From the NCBI GenBank assembly GCA_963800505.1, contig CAWDBL010000005.1:124001-188000 (forward strand): a stretch of 64,000 nucleotides of DNA, written 5' to 3'. Of this stretch, positions 63,621-64,000 are shown piece after piece. The notes under the pieces were generated by a model. The model searched no databases and was not told the DNA's origin. It was given only the letters and a program-made list of their open reading frames with translations. The stretch is from Fodinibacter sp963800505 (GTDB lineage: Bacteria > Actinomycetota > Actinomycetes > Actinomycetales > Dermatophilaceae). Made by a program: the position numbers and the translations under genes. Position 1 is the first letter of the stretch. Each line of letters begins with the position of its first letter.

Positions 63621-64000
63621 TCAGGACGTGGTGATCCCGGATACGGCATCCGTGATGGCCCGGTCCCACTTGAGCACGGTGGATTCCCAGGTGAATCCCT
63701 CAGCGAAGGCTTCGGCGCCCTTGCCCAGCCGCTCACGCTCCGAACGGTCGAGCAACAGCCGACGGGTGAGCCGCACGAAGTCGTCGAGGTCATCCGCCCG
63801 GGCCAGGTAGCCGGTCTCTCCGTCGACGATCGACTCGGTGATGCCACCGGTGCCGTCGAAGGCGACCGTCGGGGTGGCGTGCATACCGGCCTCGACGACC
63901 ACCAGTCCCCAGCCCTCCTTGAGTGAGGGGACCAGCGAGACCCAGCTGCTGGCCAGCAGCCGGTGCCGCTCGGTCTCGCTGACGAAGCCGGCGAGCTCGA
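63621..64000 (-). CDS. Glycosyltransferase family 4, C-terminal fragment
   Basis: About 126 C-terminal residues are visible; the gene continues beyond the right edge. The frame reads ELAGFVSETERHRLLASSWV and then SLVPSLKEGWGLVVVEAGMH, whose EGWGLVVVE is the E-x7-E nucleotide-sugar motif of GT4 enzymes. DGETGYLARADDLDDFV and LLLDRSERERLGKGAEAFAE complete the lobe. It converges on the DUF2613-like gene. In this setting it could add a sugar to a cell-wall or lipid-linked glycan; donor and acceptor are unknown. Confidence 0.9.
   Translation of the reverse strand, partial: ELAGFVSETERHRLLASSWVSLVPSLKEGWGLVVVEAGMHATPTVAFDGTGGITESIVDGETGYLARADDLDDFVRLTRRLLLDRSERERLGKGAEAFAEGFTWESTVLKWDRAITDAVSGITTS

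Overview
The window is 64 kb of very GC-rich DNA (my estimate is a little over 70% G+C) with actinobacterial gene content. The evidence is frequent GTG starts, many 4-bp stop/start overlaps, a PriA without helicase motifs, an ANTAR-type PdtaR regulator, a DUF222/13E12-type HNH protein, an F420-type (deazaflavin) oxidoreductase, and DprE1/DprE2/UbiA genes for prenyl-phosphate arabinose. Gene order and protein style fit Micrococcales, perhaps Intrasporangiaceae; this is inference, since no rRNA is present.

Layout. 0-1.6 kb: two coiled-coil, DivIVA-like genes on the minus strand. 1.7-10 kb: metK, priA, def, fmt, rsmB, a frameshifted acetyltransferase, rpe and a pentapeptide-repeat gene. 10-13.3 kb: an HNH protein with an 18-residue tandem repeat and an unrecognised gene. 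13.5-17.1 kb: two glycosyltransferases, the first fused to HEAT-like repeats through a collagen-like linker. 17.1-21.8 kb: a xanthine dehydrogenase operon. 22.0-23.0 kb: an FMN riboswitch and a RibM/PnuX-type riboflavin transporter. 23.1-30.2 kb: hisE-hisG, a PH-domain protein, an ArsR/SRPBCC pair, an MFS exporter, an SDR, and two divergent genes of nucleotide-related families. 30.4-35.2 kb: FUSC protein, small kinase, hisF, and three mostly leaderless minus-strand genes. 35.3-44 kb: a Pr6Pr membrane protein, then hisI-trpE-membrane protein-HGxxPAAW protein-trpC-trpB-trpA-mauE-dsbA-lgt. 44-52.4 kb: gltB-gltD, pyk, tRNA-Leu(CAA), pdtaR. 52.6-57.3 kb: DUF554, GNAT, thioesterase, polA. 57.3-64 kb: a cell-wall polysaccharide region with ubiA-dprE1-dprE2-flippase on the minus strand, divergent from an AftD-like membrane protein and a DUF2613-like peptide, then a partial glycosyltransferase.

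Two patterns cut across the window. First, 17 genes have a TANNNT hexamer 5-8 nt before the start codon and no Shine-Dalgarno, which points to leaderless transcripts. Two divergent pairs (kinase/hisF and ubiA/AftD-like) have these hexamers so close together that their polymerase footprints must overlap. Second, single-base indels cluster at 8.4 kb, 41.5-42.2 kb and densely at 57.3-61.3 kb. They break otherwise well-conserved genes, and I read them mainly as sequence error. The most unusual single arrangement is tRNA-Leu(CAA) followed after one base by the pdtaR start codon, so tRNA 3' processing would itself create a near-leaderless pdtaR mRNA.
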